Source: an uncultured Bacillota bacterium (GTDB lineage Bacteria > Bacillota > Clostridia > Peptostreptococcales > Anaerovoracaceae). From it: a stretch of 8,941 bases of DNA. Shown here in pieces: positions 1 through 6,848 of this stretch (the stretch's first letter is position 1; each line of letters starts with the position of its first letter). The stretch lies in the NCBI GenBank assembly GCA_946541435.1, contig CAMNJK010000056.1:1-8941 (forward strand). The letters are read 5' to 3'. The notes below the pieces were generated by a model. That model was given only the letters and a program-made list of their open reading frames with translations. It had not been told where the DNA came from and made no database searches. Made by a program: the position numbers and the translations under genes.

Positions 1-1274
1 GCGATCTTCTCATAGATGTCTTCATCGAAGGCTTCGGAGAAGGAGTGGAATTCCTCCATGGTCAGGTCATCCAGCGCCTTGCCATTCTGGATGGCGTAGA
101 GGACCATGCGGCCGATGATCTCGTGGCAGTCCCGGAAGGGGATGCCCTTGGAGACCAGGTAGTCCGCCGCGTCGGTGGCGTTCATGTAGCCGTACTTGGC
201 GGCTTCGGCCATGTTTTCCTCCCGGACCTTCATGGTCTGGATCATCTCCGTGAAGATGCCCAGAGACGCCTTGACGGTGTCCGCGGCGTCGAAGACCGGT
301 TCCTTATCTTCCTGCAGGTCCTTGTTATAGGCCAGAGGCAGTCCCTTGCAGATGGTCAGGAGGGCCATCAGGTCCCCGTAGACCCGGCCGGATTTGCCGC
401 GGATCAGCTCCGCCATATCCGGATTTTTCTTCTGGGGCATGATGCTGCTGCCGGTGGAGTAGGCGTCATCGATCTCAATGAAGCTGAATTCCACGCTGCT
501 CCAGAGGATCAGTTCCTCGCAGAAGCGGGACAGGTGCATCATGGTGATGCCGCAGCAGGACAGGAACTCCAGGGCGAAGTCCCGGTCTGCCACCGCGTCC
601 ATGCTGTTGGGCAGGACGGAGGAGAAGCCCAGTTCTTCCGCCAGATAGTCCCGGTCGGTGTTGTATGTGGTCCCTGCCAGAGCGCCGCTGCCCAGGGGCA
701 GACGGTCGATCCGGGTCAGACAGTCAGCGAAACGTTCCCGGTCGCGGGAAAACATCTGGTAGTATGCCAGCAGGTGATAGGCCAGGGTGACGGGCTGGGC
801 CCGCTGCAGGTGGGTGTAGCCCGGCATGACCGTCTGCTGGTGTTTTTTTGCCAGTGTCAGCAGGGTGTCCAGAAGGCCTGCCAGCAGTTCATCCACCGCC
901 GCGGATTCCTTCTTCAGATAGAGGCGGAAGTCCACAGCCACCTGGTCGTTGCGGCTTCTGGCGGTGTGCAGCTTCTTGCCGGTCTGGCCGATCCGCTGCG
1001 TCAGCACCGTTTCGATGTTCATATGGATGTCTTCGGATTCGATGGTGAATTCGATCTTTCCTGCTTCGATATCCGCCAGGATCTCCTGCAGGGTCTTCAC
1101 GATCAGGTCCGATTCCTCCGGTGTCAGGATGCCCTGACGGCCCAGCATCTTCGCGTGGGCGATGCTGCCGGTAATGTCCTCCCGGTACATCCGCTGGTCA
1201 AAGCCGATGGATGCGTTGAATTCATCCGCCGATGAGGTCGATGCCTTGGCGAACCTGCCTTTCCATAATTTCAT
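1..1274 (-). CDS. argH: Argininosuccinate lyase, 3' end cut by window edge
   Basis: Cleaves argininosuccinate to arginine and fumarate, the last step of arginine synthesis, in the cytoplasm as a homotetramer. About 424 residues are visible and no stop is reached; the family is usually near 460 residues, so roughly 35-40 C-terminal residues lie outside. The start at 1274 reads [20 protein letters not shown], typical of the family N-terminus. The family signature [11 protein letters not shown] is at residues 275-285 and carries the catalytic-loop serine. HTARSRNDQ and [11 protein letters not shown] (general acid/base region, His about 155) are also intact. A ribosome binding site GGAGGTGG (1282-1289) sits seven bases before the ATG. 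The gene starts 17 bases after the argG stop on the same strand, so it is almost certainly co-transcribed with argG. No frameshift is seen. Identification is very secure. Confidence 0.97.
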   Translation of the reverse strand, partial: MKLWKGRFAKASTSSADEFNASIGFDQRMYREDITGSIAHAKMLGRQGILTPEESDLIVKTLQEILADIEAGKIEFTIESEDIHMNIETVLTQRIGQTGKKLHTARSRNDQVAVDFRLYLKKESAAVDELLAGLLDTLLTLAKKHQQTVMPGYTHLQRAQPVTLAYHLLAYYQMFSRDRERFADCLTRIDRLPLGSGALAGTTYNTDRDYLAEELGFSSVLPNSMDAVADRDFALEFLSCCGITMMHLSRFCEELILWSSVEFSFIEIDDAYSTGSSIMPQKKNPDMAELIRGKSGRVYGDLMALLTICKGLPLAYNKDLQEDKEPVFDAADTVKASLGIFTEMIQTMKVREENMAEAAKYGYMNATDAADYLVSKGIPFRDCHEIIGRMVLYAIQNGKALDDLTMEEFHSFSEAFDEDIYEKI

Positions 1275-1291
1275 TGGCGATCCACCTCCGC

Positions 1292-2566
1292 TTATTCGAT
1301 AAAGTCACTTCCCTTGAGGACCTTCCATTCAAGGCTCTCATGCTGCGGCGCGCCGCCTTCCACGGTCAGCTTCTGGATAGCGCGGATCTTCAGCGGCAGT
1401 GAGAAGAGGTTGATGAATCCTTCCGCATCGCTCTGGTTGTATACGTCGTCCTTGCTGAATGTAGCGAACTCTTCGTTGTACAGGGAGTAGGGGGACTTCC
1501 GTGCAGCTACGTAAGCGCAGCCCTTGTAGAGCTTCATCTTCACGGTACCGGTGACGTTCTCCTGGGTCTTGTCAACGAAAGCGCTGATAGCCTCTCTCAG
1601 CGGTGTGAACCAGAGTCCGTCATAGACCAGCTGAGCGAACTTCTGAGCAACGATCATTCTGTACTGGGTGGTGTCCCTGTCGAGGATCAGCTGCTCCAGA
1701 CCCTGATGGGCCGCAAACAGGATGGTTCCTCCCGGTGTCTCATAGACGCCTCTGGACTTCATGCCCACCAGACGGTTCTCAATGATATCTACAGTACCGA
1801 TGCCGTTCTTGCTGCCCAGTTCATTGACCTTGGCCAGAAGATCGATGGGGCTCATTTTCACACCGTCGATGGCAACGGGAACGCCCTGTTCGAAGTCGAT
1901 GTCCACATAGGTGGGTTCGTCCGGCGCGTCCTCCGGCGCAACGCTCAGCACGTGAATGCTCTTCAGATGTTCATTCCAGGGGTTCTCCAGCTCGCCGCCC
2001 TCATGGCTGATGTGCCATACGTTCTCGTCACGGCTGTAGATCTTCGCGGTGGACTGGCTGATGGGAATGCCGCGGGATGAAGCGTATTCGATCATGCTCT
2101 CTCTGGAATCAAAATCCCAGTCCGGGGATCTCCAGGGGGCGAATACGGTGATGGCCGGGTTCAGCGCGTTGATGGATGCTTCGAAACGAACCTGGTCATT
2201 GCCCTTGCCGGTGCAGCCGTGAACGACGGTATAAGCGCCTTCCTGCTCGCAGACTTCCACCAGCTTCTTGGCCATGAGGGGCCGCGCCATGGAAGTGCCC
2301 AGCATATACTGTCCTTCATAGATGGCATCCGCCTTCAGTGTGGGCCAGATATAATCTGTAATGAATTCTTCTCTCAGGTCGATGGTCAGCGCCTTGATCG
2401 CGCCGGTGGCCAGGGCTTTCTTTTCGATCGCGTCGAAATCTTCCTTCTGGCCCGCGTTGCAGCATACAGCGATGACATCATAATCATACTTCTCTGTTAA
2501 CCACTTCATGATGACGGATGTGTCCAGTCCGCCGGAGTATGCCAGTACTACCTTTTCCTTTGCCAT
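1292..2566 (-). CDS. argG: Argininosuccinate synthase
   Basis: Joins citrulline and aspartate using ATP to form argininosuccinate, the substrate of the next gene's product. It has 424 residues, slightly longer than the usual 395-415. The PP-loop ATP motif SGGLDTS is at residues 11-17. The second family signature, HGCTGKGNDQVRFE, is at about 116-129. ENRLVGMKSRGVYETPGG in the C-terminal half is also characteristic. The ATG at 2566 is preceded by AGGAGGAAG (2572-2580) at good spacing, so the start is firm. It has its own promoter with an ArgR-like operator about 60-85 bases upstream and leads directly into argH, so the pair is expected to be repressed by arginine. Nothing is missing or broken. 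Confidence 0.98.
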   Translation of the reverse strand: MAKEKVVLAYSGGLDTSVIMKWLTEKYDYDVIAVCCNAGQKEDFDAIEKKALATGAIKALTIDLREEFITDYIWPTLKADAIYEGQYMLGTSMARPLMAKKLVEVCEQEGAYTVVHGCTGKGNDQVRFEASINALNPAITVFAPWRSPDWDFDSRESMIEYASSRGIPISQSTAKIYSRDENVWHISHEGGELENPWNEHLKSIHVLSVAPEDAPDEPTYVDIDFEQGVPVAIDGVKMSPIDLLAKVNELGSKNGIGTVDIIENRLVGMKSRGVYETPGGTILFAAHQGLEQLILDRDTTQYRMIVAQKFAQLVYDGLWFTPLREAISAFVDKTQENVTGTVKMKLYKGCAYVAARKSPYSLYNEEFATFSKDDVYNQSDAEGFINLFSLPLKIRAIQKLTVEGGAPQHESLEWKVLKGSDFIE

Positions 2567-2596
2567 TGTTTCTTCCTCCTAAAAAGCACATAATAA

Positions 2597-2614
2597 CAGG
2601 GCGTCACTGCCCTG
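2597..2614 (-). promoter_or_regulatory. Perfect hairpin at 5' end of the argG leader
   Basis: CAGGGC and GCCCTG form a perfect 6-bp stem around a 6-base loop. With the -10 box at 2623-2628, transcription should start at about 2615-2617, so the stem would be at the extreme 5' end of the argGH mRNA. Such 5'-terminal stem-loops can protect mRNA from 5'-end-dependent decay; a second operator is another possibility. The dyad is visible in the sequence, its role is inferred. Confidence 0.55.
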
Positions 2615-2622
2615 CACGAATT

Positions 2623-2650
2623 ATTATACATGAAAATGAATAATATTCAA
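2623..2650 (-). promoter_or_regulatory. argGH promoter
   Basis: Read on the minus strand, a -35 box TTGAAT (2645-2650) is followed by a 16-base spacer and a perfect -10 box TATAAT (2623-2628). It lies about 57 bases upstream of the argG start codon. This is the best sigma-A-type match on this arm and separates argGH transcription from the phosphatase gene upstream. Confidence 0.75.
2637..2649. promoter_or_regulatory. Putative ArgR/AhrC operator (ARG box)
   Basis: TGAATAATATTCA is an inverted repeat TGAAT-N3-ATTCA overlapping the argG -35 box. The known ARG box is TGAAT and ATTCA half-sites around an AT-rich centre, normally four bases; here the centre is three. Half-site match and position in front of argG support arginine-responsive repression; the short centre lowers certainty. 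Confidence 0.55.
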
Positions 2651-2688
2651 CCCCTGAATCATGTTTTTTTTCGGATACATGACAGGGG
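2651..2688 (-). terminator. Imperfect inverted repeat, possible terminator of the phosphatase transcript
   Basis: CCCCTG (2651-2656) plus TCATG (2659-2663) pair with CATGA (2678-2682) plus CAGGGG (2683-2688), giving an 11-bp stem with a two-base bulge and a 14-base loop that contains eight consecutive T on the plus strand. Read on the minus strand, the stem is followed by a T-rich run that is also the -35 region of the argG promoter. It could end transcription coming from the PAP2 gene. The long loop and the imperfect U-tract make this tentative; an operator is also possible. Confidence 0.4.
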
Positions 2689-2747
2689 TCTTACACAGAT
2701 TTTGGATATGTCTCAGCCGATGGTCAGGGTGGATCTTAGAACCCGGA

Positions 2748-3257
2748 TCAGGAGAACAGAGGCAGGATCAGCCAGAAGCCGATGATCCCGCAGCCTGCGC
2801 CGATCAGGGCGCCCGCTGTCACGTCCCGCAGGAAGTGGACGCCGCCCAGGACCCGGGTGACAGCCAGCCCCAGTCCTGCCAGCCCGATCACAAGACCGGC
2901 GGCCGGGCAATACCGGAACACGGTGGCCGCGATGAGGAACATGCAGAAGATGTGCCGGCTGGGGAAGGAGTGGCCCTTTGTCTTCTTGTTGATGACCGGT
3001 TCCATCTGAAATACTTCATAGGGCCGTGGACGGTTCATCCGGTCCCGCCAGACACTCAGCAGCACAAAAGAGATCCCGGGGATCAGGATGGCCGGCAGGA
3101 CCTGGTCCCGCTGGTACACCAGAAGCAGGATCAGCAGGGCAGGATAAACCAGATAGATCGCCAGCGTGACGATCCGGTTGAACCAGATGATAAAGGATCT
3201 CTTTGCCGCAGATGCGCGTATGGCATCTGCCATCTTACGATAGGTTTCTTCTTTCAT
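2748..3257 (-). CDS. PAP2-family membrane phosphatase
   Basis: A type-2 phosphatidic acid phosphatase superfamily protein, 169 residues from the ATG at 3257. All three motifs are present: R71-x6-RP ending in NRPRP (residues 76-79 region), FPSRH at 98-102 (PSRH in place of the commoner PSGH), and TR-x5-H-x3-D at 134-145 with the catalytic histidine at 141. Hydrophobic stretches at about 27-49, 53-70, 104-118, 120-136 and 148-168 indicate a polytopic membrane protein. The family removes phosphate from lipid phosphates such as phosphatidate, phosphatidylglycerol phosphate or undecaprenyl diphosphate; the exact substrate cannot be told. The start is uncertain: no good ribosome binding site precedes ATG 3257, an in-frame TTG lies at 3293, and another ATG lies nine codons downstream. 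It follows the dehydrogenase by about 72 bases and may be co-transcribed with it. Confidence 0.88.
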   Translation of the reverse strand: MKEETYRKMADAIRASAAKRSFIIWFNRIVTLAIYLVYPALLILLLVYQRDQVLPAILIPGISFVLLSVWRDRMNRPRPYEVFQMEPVINKKTKGHSFPSRHIFCMFLIAATVFRYCPAAGLVIGLAGLGLAVTRVLGGVHFLRDVTAGALIGAGCGIIGFWLILPLFS

Positions 3258-3307
3258 AACGGCTGTTGGGCGGTGGATGAACGCTTTATGCAAAGGCTGG
3301 AGAATAT

Positions 3308-3324
3308 CCGCATTTCAGATGCGG
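3308..3324 (-). other. Small hairpin just after the dehydrogenase stop
   Basis: CCGCAT and ATGCGG form a perfect 6-bp stem with a 5-base loop, five bases beyond the dehydrogenase stop codon. On the minus strand it is followed by ATATTCTCC, a poor U-tract, so it is at most a weak terminator or 3'-end stabiliser between this gene and the phosphatase gene. Confidence 0.35.
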
Positions 3325-3329
3325 CAGGA

Positions 3330-4247
3330 TCAGAGTTCCACCCGGTTCAGGGTGCCGCCTGCCTGCCAGTCCACCAGGTTGTCCGCCAGAATATCGATGA
3401 TCAGCTGGCGCATCTCCTGCGGTGTCCACGCGATGTGGGGGGTGATGATGATATTGTCCACGCCCAGCAGAGGATTGTCCGCTGCTGCCGGCTCAGCGCT
3501 CAGCACATCCATGGCAGCGCCCGCCAGGCGTCCGCTGCGGACTGCGGCTGCCAGGGCCTCTTCATCGATGAGACCGCCCCGGGCAGTGTTGATCAGGAAA
3601 GCGCCGGGCTTCATTTCTTCAATGAAATCCGCGTTGATCATCTTCGTGTTCTCCGCGGTGAGGGGGCAGTGGAGGGATACGATGTCGGACGTGACCGCGG
3701 CCTGCCTGTCTTTGCTGTAGACGTTGACGGTCATTCCCAGCGCCTCGGCGATCCGGGCGACCCGGCGGCCGATGGAACCGTAACCGACGATGCCCAGGGA
3801 TTTTCCGTTCAGCAGGAACATGGGCGTCTTCCAGTAGCAGAAGTCTTCGGCGTTTGTCCAATCGCCGGCCTGGACACTGTCGTTGTGCAGTCCCGTGCGG
3901 TTGGTCAGCTCCAGCATGAGCGCGATGGTATGCTGGGCCACGGATTCTGTGGAGTAGGCGGGGATGTTGGTCACCGCGATGCCCAGATCCCGGGCGGCTT
4001 CGATGTCGATATTGTTGTAGCCGGTGGCGGTGACGCCGATATATTTCAGATTGGGAGCATGCTCCATCAGTTCCCGTGTGATAAAGCACTTGCTGGTCAT
4101 CAGCACATCACAGTCGCCTATGCGTTCCTGCACCAGTTCCGTCGGGGTCCTTTCATAGACCACGAACTCATCACAAAGATCGGCGAGTTTCTTCCAGGAA
4201 AGATCTCCGGGATTGATGGTGTGCCCATCGAGCAGTACAATTTTCAT
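3330..4247 (-). CDS. D-2-hydroxyacid dehydrogenase, glycerate/hydroxypyruvate type
   Basis: An NAD(P)-dependent D-isomer 2-hydroxyacid dehydrogenase of 305 residues. The N-terminus LLDGHTINPGDLSW and the C-terminal ITPHIAWTP resemble hydroxypyruvate reductase/glycerate dehydrogenase (HprA-like) members, so D-glycerate/hydroxypyruvate is the likeliest substrate pair; substrate identity is inference. The nucleotide-binding motif GYGSIG is at 155-160. The catalytic residues are Arg223 (TARGG), Glu252 (SAEP) and His271. The ATG at 4247 is chosen because AAGGGAG lies seven bases upstream; the frame stays open to 4430 but has no comparable signal there and crosses the candidate promoter. The segment between VNVYSKDR and SDIVSLHCPL is about 15 residues shorter than in typical relatives. 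The gene leads a possible minus-strand unit with the phosphatase. Confidence 0.9.
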   Translation of the reverse strand: MKIVLLDGHTINPGDLSWKKLADLCDEFVVYERTPTELVQERIGDCDVLMTSKCFITRELMEHAPNLKYIGVTATGYNNIDIEAARDLGIAVTNIPAYSTESVAQHTIALMLELTNRTGLHNDSVQAGDWTNAEDFCYWKTPMFLLNGKSLGIVGYGSIGRRVARIAEALGMTVNVYSKDRQAAVTSDIVSLHCPLTAENTKMINADFIEEMKPGAFLINTARGGLIDEEALAAAVRSGRLAGAAMDVLSAEPAAADNPLLGVDNIIITPHIAWTPQEMRQLIIDILADNLVDWQAGGTLNRVEL

Positions 4248-4323
4248 AGATGTCTCCCTTTCATCAGAATCAGGTGATAATTTTATGTTGCGGGGCCGCG
4301 GGCTGCGGGGCTGCCAGCTGCTG

Positions 4324-4383
4324 TGGCCGCCAGCAGGAGCCCGCCAGCCGCGGTGGCCGTTAGCCGGAGCCTGCGGATACAGG
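4324..4383. repeat. GC-rich imperfect direct repeat, period 30
   Basis: TGGCCGCCAGCAGGAGCCCGC (4324-4344) recurs as TGGCCGTTAGCCGGAGCCTGC (4354-4374) exactly 30 bases on, inside a broader GC-rich block (about 4288-4400) with further GCTG/GCCG-rich sequence. It lies in the presumed leader of the dehydrogenase transcript and can form strong RNA structure. No known riboswitch was recognised. Confidence 0.6.
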
Positions 4384-4401
4384 CCTTGAGCCCCGGCAAC
4401 C

Positions 4402-4440
4402 AGTATATCCTGTCCGCAGGGAAAAAGCAAACAGCGGACA
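4402..4440 (-). promoter_or_regulatory. Candidate promoter of the dehydrogenase gene with overlapping dyad
   Basis: On the minus strand, -35 TTGCTT (4425-4430), a 17-base spacer and -10 TATACT (4402-4407) form a plausible sigma-A promoter; the -35 matches only three of six bases. A perfect 7-bp inverted repeat, TGTCCGC (4411-4417) and GCGGACA (4434-4440) with 16 bases between, has one arm in the spacer and one just upstream of the -35, as an operator would. The leader to the start codon would be about 148 bases. Confidence 0.35.
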
Positions 4441-4635
4441 AGGGAGTTCCGGAGATATATTCCGGGACGCAGCTTATGGATTACCCTTGAGTTTGTAGAT
4501 TTACGCTTAGAATCATCAGATCTGCACCAGGCATGCGTCTGCTAAAGGGATCGGGAACAAATTTGAGCACATTGGGTATCATTTTAATGTACCGGGAGCA
4601 CGTCCGGAGGAGCGGATTGAAGAATCTTTTCTTGG

Positions 4636-4686
4636 CAGACTGAATCTGCACCAACATGGATAAATTGGTGCAGATTCTTTGCTCTG
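4636..4686. repeat. Long inverted repeat with ATCTGCACCA core
   Basis: GAATCTGCACCAA (4642-4654) and TTGGTGCAGATTC (4665-4677) are perfect 13-bp arms around a 10-base loop; CAGA (4636-4639) and TCTG (4683-4686) can extend the stem beyond an internal loop. The plus strand continues TTTGCTCTG, only a partial U-tract. No gene lies immediately upstream on either strand that would obviously need a terminator here. A further direct copy of ATCTGCACCA lies at 4520-4529. Confidence 0.7.
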
Positions 4687-4856
4687 TGACTGGATTCTGC
4701 AAACGACGGGAGTAAAATCCCCGCAAGACGAGTGGCTATGAAGGAATATCATAAGCTTGAAGCTGCTCAGATGCAGATTTCGTTTTTCGGCGGGATAATC
4801 TACAATGAAGGACTCTGAGAAGGGATTCGTTGATTCGTCTCAGTTGATTCATGATC

Positions 4857-4892
4857 GCCGATCGAGTTCTGTATGCCGATCGAGTTCTGTAT
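4857..4892. repeat. Perfect 18-bp tandem duplication
   Basis: GCCGATCGAGTTCTGTAT occurs twice head to tail (4857-4874 and 4875-4892) without mismatch. It lies in the non-coding region upstream of the protease promoter. The identity of the copies points to a recent slippage duplication. Confidence 0.9.
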
Positions 4893-4913
4893 GTTGATTG
4901 CCGGGTTCGCCCT

Positions 4914-4942
4914 TGATTTCATCAGTGATGGATAATAAAATA
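4914..4942 (+). promoter_or_regulatory. Protease gene promoter
   Basis: -35 TTGATT (4914-4919), a 17-base spacer, -10 TAAAAT (4937-4942, one mismatch). It would start transcription near 4950 and give a leader of about 80 bases before the protease start codon. Spacing is ideal and the surrounding sequence AT-rich. Confidence 0.5.
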
Positions 4943-5030
4943 TGAAAAACACACCGGACGCACCAAAAAACAAATGTTCTCATACGAACTCTTGTTCATA
5001 CCGCGGATCGCATGAATGGGAGGAGAGAAA

Positions 5031-6767
5031 ATGAGTCATAGAATCGTACAATACATTAAAATCACAGCCGCTGTTCTCTGCACAGCGATCATATTTACCG
5101 GAGCAGCCTTTGCGCAGGATGACACGCATCACAGCGCTCAGATCAGGGCGTCCGAGACTGCGGGTCCGGAGACGGTCTCTGGGAACGCAGCGGCATCGGA
5201 TCTGGAAGATCTGATGATCGCCTGTGACAGCGCGGGGAAGGAGATCCCTCTGGAAGAACTGGATGCGGCGGAATACGATGGATTCCTCTTTGGCGTAAGT
5301 GGAGACGCCAGCCTTTCCCAGATCCATGAAATGGAGCAGAAGATCGAAATGATCGGCGACGAGGAGGCGGCGAAAGAACTCTGCCAGGGGGAACTGTATC
5401 GGGCGGCTTCCCTGGATGTGATCGAAGAAATCGCGGATCCGGCGGCCCTGGACTTCATCGAGCCTGACTATGTCATCCGGCCGGACGCCGTAAATGATAC
5501 CTATTATTCCTACAATGCGTGGATGTACGATGCGCTGGGAATGCCGGGCGTCTGGGAGGCCGGCATCACCGGCACCGGACAGAACGGGTCCCGGACACCC
5601 ACCGTTGCCGTCATGGATACGGGCATCGCGGGCTGGACAAAGCGCGGGCGGCGTCATGACGATCTGAACTACCGCAACTTCCCGACGGGATTCCACAGCG
5701 CATCCTTCAAATCCTGCAATGACACGGCGGGACACGGGACCTTTGTCACCGGGGAGATCGCGGCAGTCATGAACAACAACAGGGGAGTGACCGGTCTGAT
5801 GCCGGATGTGAAGGTCATTCCTGTGAAGATCATGAGCAGCTCCGGCGGCGCCACATCGTCCGCCATCCAGGCCATGCGGACCCTGATCGACCGGGGGGAT
5901 GTGGATGTGGTCAATATGAGCTTCGGATCGGACCATTATTCCAACGGCTTCGCATCCGTCTGCCGGACGGCGGCGAAACATGGCATGATCCTGGTGGCGT
6001 CCGCAGGCAACAGCGGGAACGCTGTGTTCAACTACCCGGCGTCCTATGCCGGCGTCATCAGCGTGGGCTCTGTGGACAGGAACGGTCACCGGTCATCTTT
6101 CTCTCAGCATAACAGGGCGCTGGATGTGACGGCGCCCGGACAGAATATCGTCGGGCTTGGAGAATATGACTGGTTCGGCAATTATAAACCTGCAGTGACC
6201 AACGGCTATTCACGGATGTCGGGGACATCCATGGCTGCTCCCGCGGTATCCGCACTGGCGGCCATGGCAAAGTCAATTGACAGCTCCATTGAACACAATC
6301 AGTTCATGGATATCCTGCAGGCCAGTTCCAAGGACCGGGGAGCCGCCGGATATGACAGGTATTTCGGATGGGGCGTCATCAGCTTCCGAAATGCCGCCGA
6401 TTATATCGCAGAAGGCGGATACAGAAATGTTTCCCGTGGGGACACCGGGGATTTCACCGGCGGCATCGGAAAAGCGCATGTCAAGGTTCCCCGCAGGCCG
6501 GCCCGGGGAAAGATCACCCGTGTGAAGCGGGGGAGGACAAAGGCGCAGATCACATTCCGGTATCTCCGCGGCGCCACATACTATCAGGTCGCCGTCCGGA
6601 TCCACGGCGGGCGCTACGTGAAATTCATGACCTATAGTAATATGGTTAGATTCGTGGGGATGCAGCCGGGACGATACTACGACGTCAAGGTGCGGGGCGT
6701 TCATCGTCTGAAGCACCATACATACCGCGGCAAATGGTCCAGGGTGAAGACCTTCCGGACGAAATGA
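5031..6767 (+). CDS. Secreted subtilisin-like (S8) serine protease with C-terminal fibronectin-III-like domain
   Basis: Predicted exported endopeptidase of 578 residues. Start ATG 5031 is chosen because GGGAGGAG (5018-5025) lies just upstream; an in-frame ATG at 5016 overlaps that site. Residues 1-28 are a signal peptide (MSHRIVQYIK, then a hydrophobic core ending AAFA, likely cut before Gln29). Residues about 60-153 resemble an inhibitory propeptide ending IEPDYVIRPDA and are strongly acidic. The S8 catalytic domain has Asp196 (AVMDTG), His235 (GHGTFVTG), oxyanion Asn327 (SAGNSGN) and Ser400 (GTSMAAP), so it should be active. Residues about 485-578 form a beta-rich, fibronectin-III-like domain containing YYQVAVR and YYDVKVRGV, with some 26 Lys/Arg and one acidic residue, which could hold the enzyme on the anionic envelope or polymers. 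Substrate is unknown. It begins the rightward arm, diverging from the dehydrogenase; no clear terminator separates it from the next gene. Confidence 0.93.
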   Translation: MSHRIVQYIKITAAVLCTAIIFTGAAFAQDDTHHSAQIRASETAGPETVSGNAAASDLEDLMIACDSAGKEIPLEELDAAEYDGFLFGVSGDASLSQIHEMEQKIEMIGDEEAAKELCQGELYRAASLDVIEEIADPAALDFIEPDYVIRPDAVNDTYYSYNAWMYDALGMPGVWEAGITGTGQNGSRTPTVAVMDTGIAGWTKRGRRHDDLNYRNFPTGFHSASFKSCNDTAGHGTFVTGEIAAVMNNNRGVTGLMPDVKVIPVKIMSSSGGATSSAIQAMRTLIDRGDVDVVNMSFGSDHYSNGFASVCRTAAKHGMILVASAGNSGNAVFNYPASYAGVISVGSVDRNGHRSSFSQHNRALDVTAPGQNIVGLGEYDWFGNYKPAVTNGYSRMSGTSMAAPAVSALAAMAKSIDSSIEHNQFMDILQASSKDRGAAGYDRYFGWGVISFRNAADYIAEGGYRNVSRGDTGDFTGGIGKAHVKVPRRPARGKITRVKRGRTKAQITFRYLRGATYYQVAVRIHGGRYVKFMTYSNMVRFVGMQPGRYYDVKVRGVHRLKHHTYRGKWSRVKTFRTK

Positions 6768-6784
6768 AACTCATAAGGTTTTCA

Positions 6785-6813
6785 GTGACATTTCCTGCGG
6801 AATCGTGTAGAAT
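6785..6813 (+). promoter_or_regulatory. Homoserine dehydrogenase promoter
   Basis: -35 GTGACA (6785-6790, five of six matches), an exact 17-base spacer and -10 TAGAAT (6808-6813, five of six). Transcription would start near 6820, giving a leader under 30 bases with no room for an attenuator. It lies 18 bases after the protease stop, so the gene can be expressed apart from the protease. Confidence 0.65.
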
Positions 6814-6848
6814 GTATTCATGATTTTAAATGCATGGAGGAGAGTGTT

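Larger units (their letters stand above)
4248..5030. other. Gene-free divergent region with repeats and promoters
   Basis: This 783-base stretch separates the leftward dehydrogenase from the rightward protease. No convincing gene is present: a weak 81-codon minus-strand frame (4481-4726, TTG start) and plus-strand frames of 26-30 codons at 4738 and 4805 lack ribosome binding sites and recognisable products. GC content falls sharply from the left part (about 4285-4400, very GC-rich) to the right. It contains the repeats, dyads and promoters listed separately. Confidence 0.7.

Noticed and set aside
45..1235. Long open frame on the plus strand opposite argH
   Set aside because: argH is unmistakable on the other strand; the open frame follows from GC-rich third codon positions and its product resembles nothing known.
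3206..3229. GCAGATGC / GCATCTGC inverted repeat
   Set aside because: It lies inside the phosphatase coding region and is explained by codons for an Ala/Asp-rich stretch; no regulatory context.
2748..3293. Longer phosphatase start at TTG 3293
   Set aside because: No ribosome binding site precedes it and the added 12 residues are not family-like; ATG 3257 is preferred, though also without a clear site.
3288..3300. ATGCAAAGGCTGG shared with 7826-7838
   Set aside because: A 13-base match between two spacers of a 9-kb window is close to chance, and flanking bases diverge at once.
2661..4277. 538-codon open frame on the plus strand across the phosphatase and dehydrogenase genes
   Set aside because: It is antisense to two genes with complete family motifs, spans their intergenic gap, and has a composition typical of shadow frames.
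4481..4726. 81-codon minus-strand frame with TTG start
   Set aside because: It has no ribosome binding site, crosses the perfect inverted repeat at 4642-4677, and its product is not recognised. A decayed gene fragment cannot be excluded.
4738..4897. Small plus-strand frames at 4738 (26 codons) and 4805 (about 30 codons)
   Set aside because: No ribosome binding sites; the second simply translates the 18-bp tandem duplication.
4980..6089. 369-codon minus-strand frame opposite the protease
   Set aside because: The protease has signal peptide, ribosome binding site and a full catalytic triad; the opposite frame has no recognisable domain.
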